This document shows positions 63,476 through 64,000 of a DNA stretch of 64,000 bases, one piece after another. The notes under the pieces were generated by a model. That model was not told the origin of the DNA and searched no databases. It saw nothing but the letters and a program-made list of their open reading frames with translations. The position numbers and the translations under genes were made by a program. The DNA comes from Gari tellinella (taxonomy: Eukaryota; Mollusca; Bivalvia; Cardiida; Psammobiidae). How positions within the stretch are numbered: position 1 is the stretch's first letter; each line of letters begins with the position of its first letter. The stretch covers positions 41,648,189-41,712,188 of the forward strand of contig OV277869.1 in assembly GCA_922989275.2 (NCBI GenBank), read 5' to 3'.

Positions 63476-64000
63476 ACAAGAGCCCCATGGGGCATAATCG
63501 CTCACCTGAGAATAACTGACAAAATGGAGATAAATATTTATGTCCAGGAAGGGGTCATTTTTTACCCGAGGGGCATAATTTGAACAAAATCTTGTAAGAG
63601 AACCTGTAGATGATTCTATGTGCCCAATATCTAAGATCAGGGTAGTAGGGTTTTAGACAAGAAGATTTTGTAAGTTTCCATTGGAAAAAAATCTATTTTT
63701 AGCACCTGTGACCTACATATGCCACAGACTGAAACCAGTTGAACAAAATAGGTAAAGGATATCCAGAAGTGTCACCATGCTGAATATCAAAGCTCTGGTC
63801 ATATTAGTTTCAGAGAAGAAGACGTTTGAAAATTTCACTATATAACTCTATGTAAAACTGTGACCCCCGGGGCGGGGCCTATTTGACCCCAGGGGCATAA
63901 TTTGAAGTAACTTGATAGAGGACCTATAGGCGATGCTATGTGTCAAATATCTAACATTTATAATGGCCCTTGTAGTTGCGGAGAAGAAGATTTTTAAAGT
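63476..64000 (+). mobile_element. pearl-like element, runs off the right edge
   Basis: ACAAGAGCCCCATGGGGCAT then CGCTCACCTGAG; body parallels 30572-31230 (GGGGTCATTTTTTACC, GTGACCTACATATGC, GACCCCCGGGGCGGGG). Confidence 0.78.

Overview
The window is eukaryotic genomic DNA, AT-rich and intron-dominated. The most likely source is a bivalve mollusc. That placement is inference: it rests on long elements with a GCTCACCTGAG head and a GCTCAGGTGAGCTAAAA tail carrying 145-161 bp internal tandem repeats (the layout reported for bivalve 'pearl'/Helitron-like elements) and on an extreme load of miniature inverted-repeat elements. No prokaryotic gene structure, rRNA, CRISPR array or operon is visible.

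One host gene is clear. The minus strand carries 12 exons of an AMP-activated protein kinase gamma subunit, running from 53611 (5' side) to 19511 (3' side). All splice sites are GT/AG and every phase joins. About 370 residues are visible, covering a Ser/Pro-rich N-terminal linker and four CBS motifs. The first exon(s) and the short terminal exon were not found. The 13.5 kb intron between exons 3 and 4 contains a structurally intact two-exon pogo/Tigger-like DNA transposon on the plus strand (36680-40956), with matching terminal inverted repeats and a TA target duplication. A broken non-LTR reverse transcriptase C-terminus lies at 60762-61126.

Almost everything else is small palindromic elements. 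I use local family letters. TTAA-flanked, piggyBac-like ends: A (about 39 copies), B (about 20), C (6), Q, S, V, P and W. TA-flanked ends starting CAGT, pogo/mariner-like: D, F, G, H, L, N, O. CAGGGCT ends, hAT-like: E and K. GGGGCCCGTTTC ends: I. Each has a long central hairpin. Three hairpin classes recur across families with unrelated ends: class I (CTTAAAGCA...GTAAAGCAGAA; in A, F, K, L), class II (CAAACAG...GATCAGA or GATGAGA; in B, C, D, G, Q) and class III (AATCGTCT...AGACGATT; in E, I).

Layout: 1-19.5 kb, dense A/B/C/E/G nests with pearl-like elements at the left edge; 19.5-35 kb, ten AMPK exons embedded in MITEs, a 507 bp tandem duplication and a 44 bp minisatellite; 35-48 kb, the large intron with the pogo element, a piggyBac-like MITE carrying a Pol III tRNA-like unit, and a 1.25 kb TA-flanked element; 48-53.6 kb, three upstream exons; 53.6-64 kb, further repeats, a 0.9 kb TTAA element and pearl-like elements.

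The most interesting signal is modular: hairpin cassettes shared between transposon superfamilies, TTAA-containing hairpins that act as landing sites for further TTAA elements, elements chained through single shared TTAA sites, and MITE ends lying within a few bases of AMPK splice sites.
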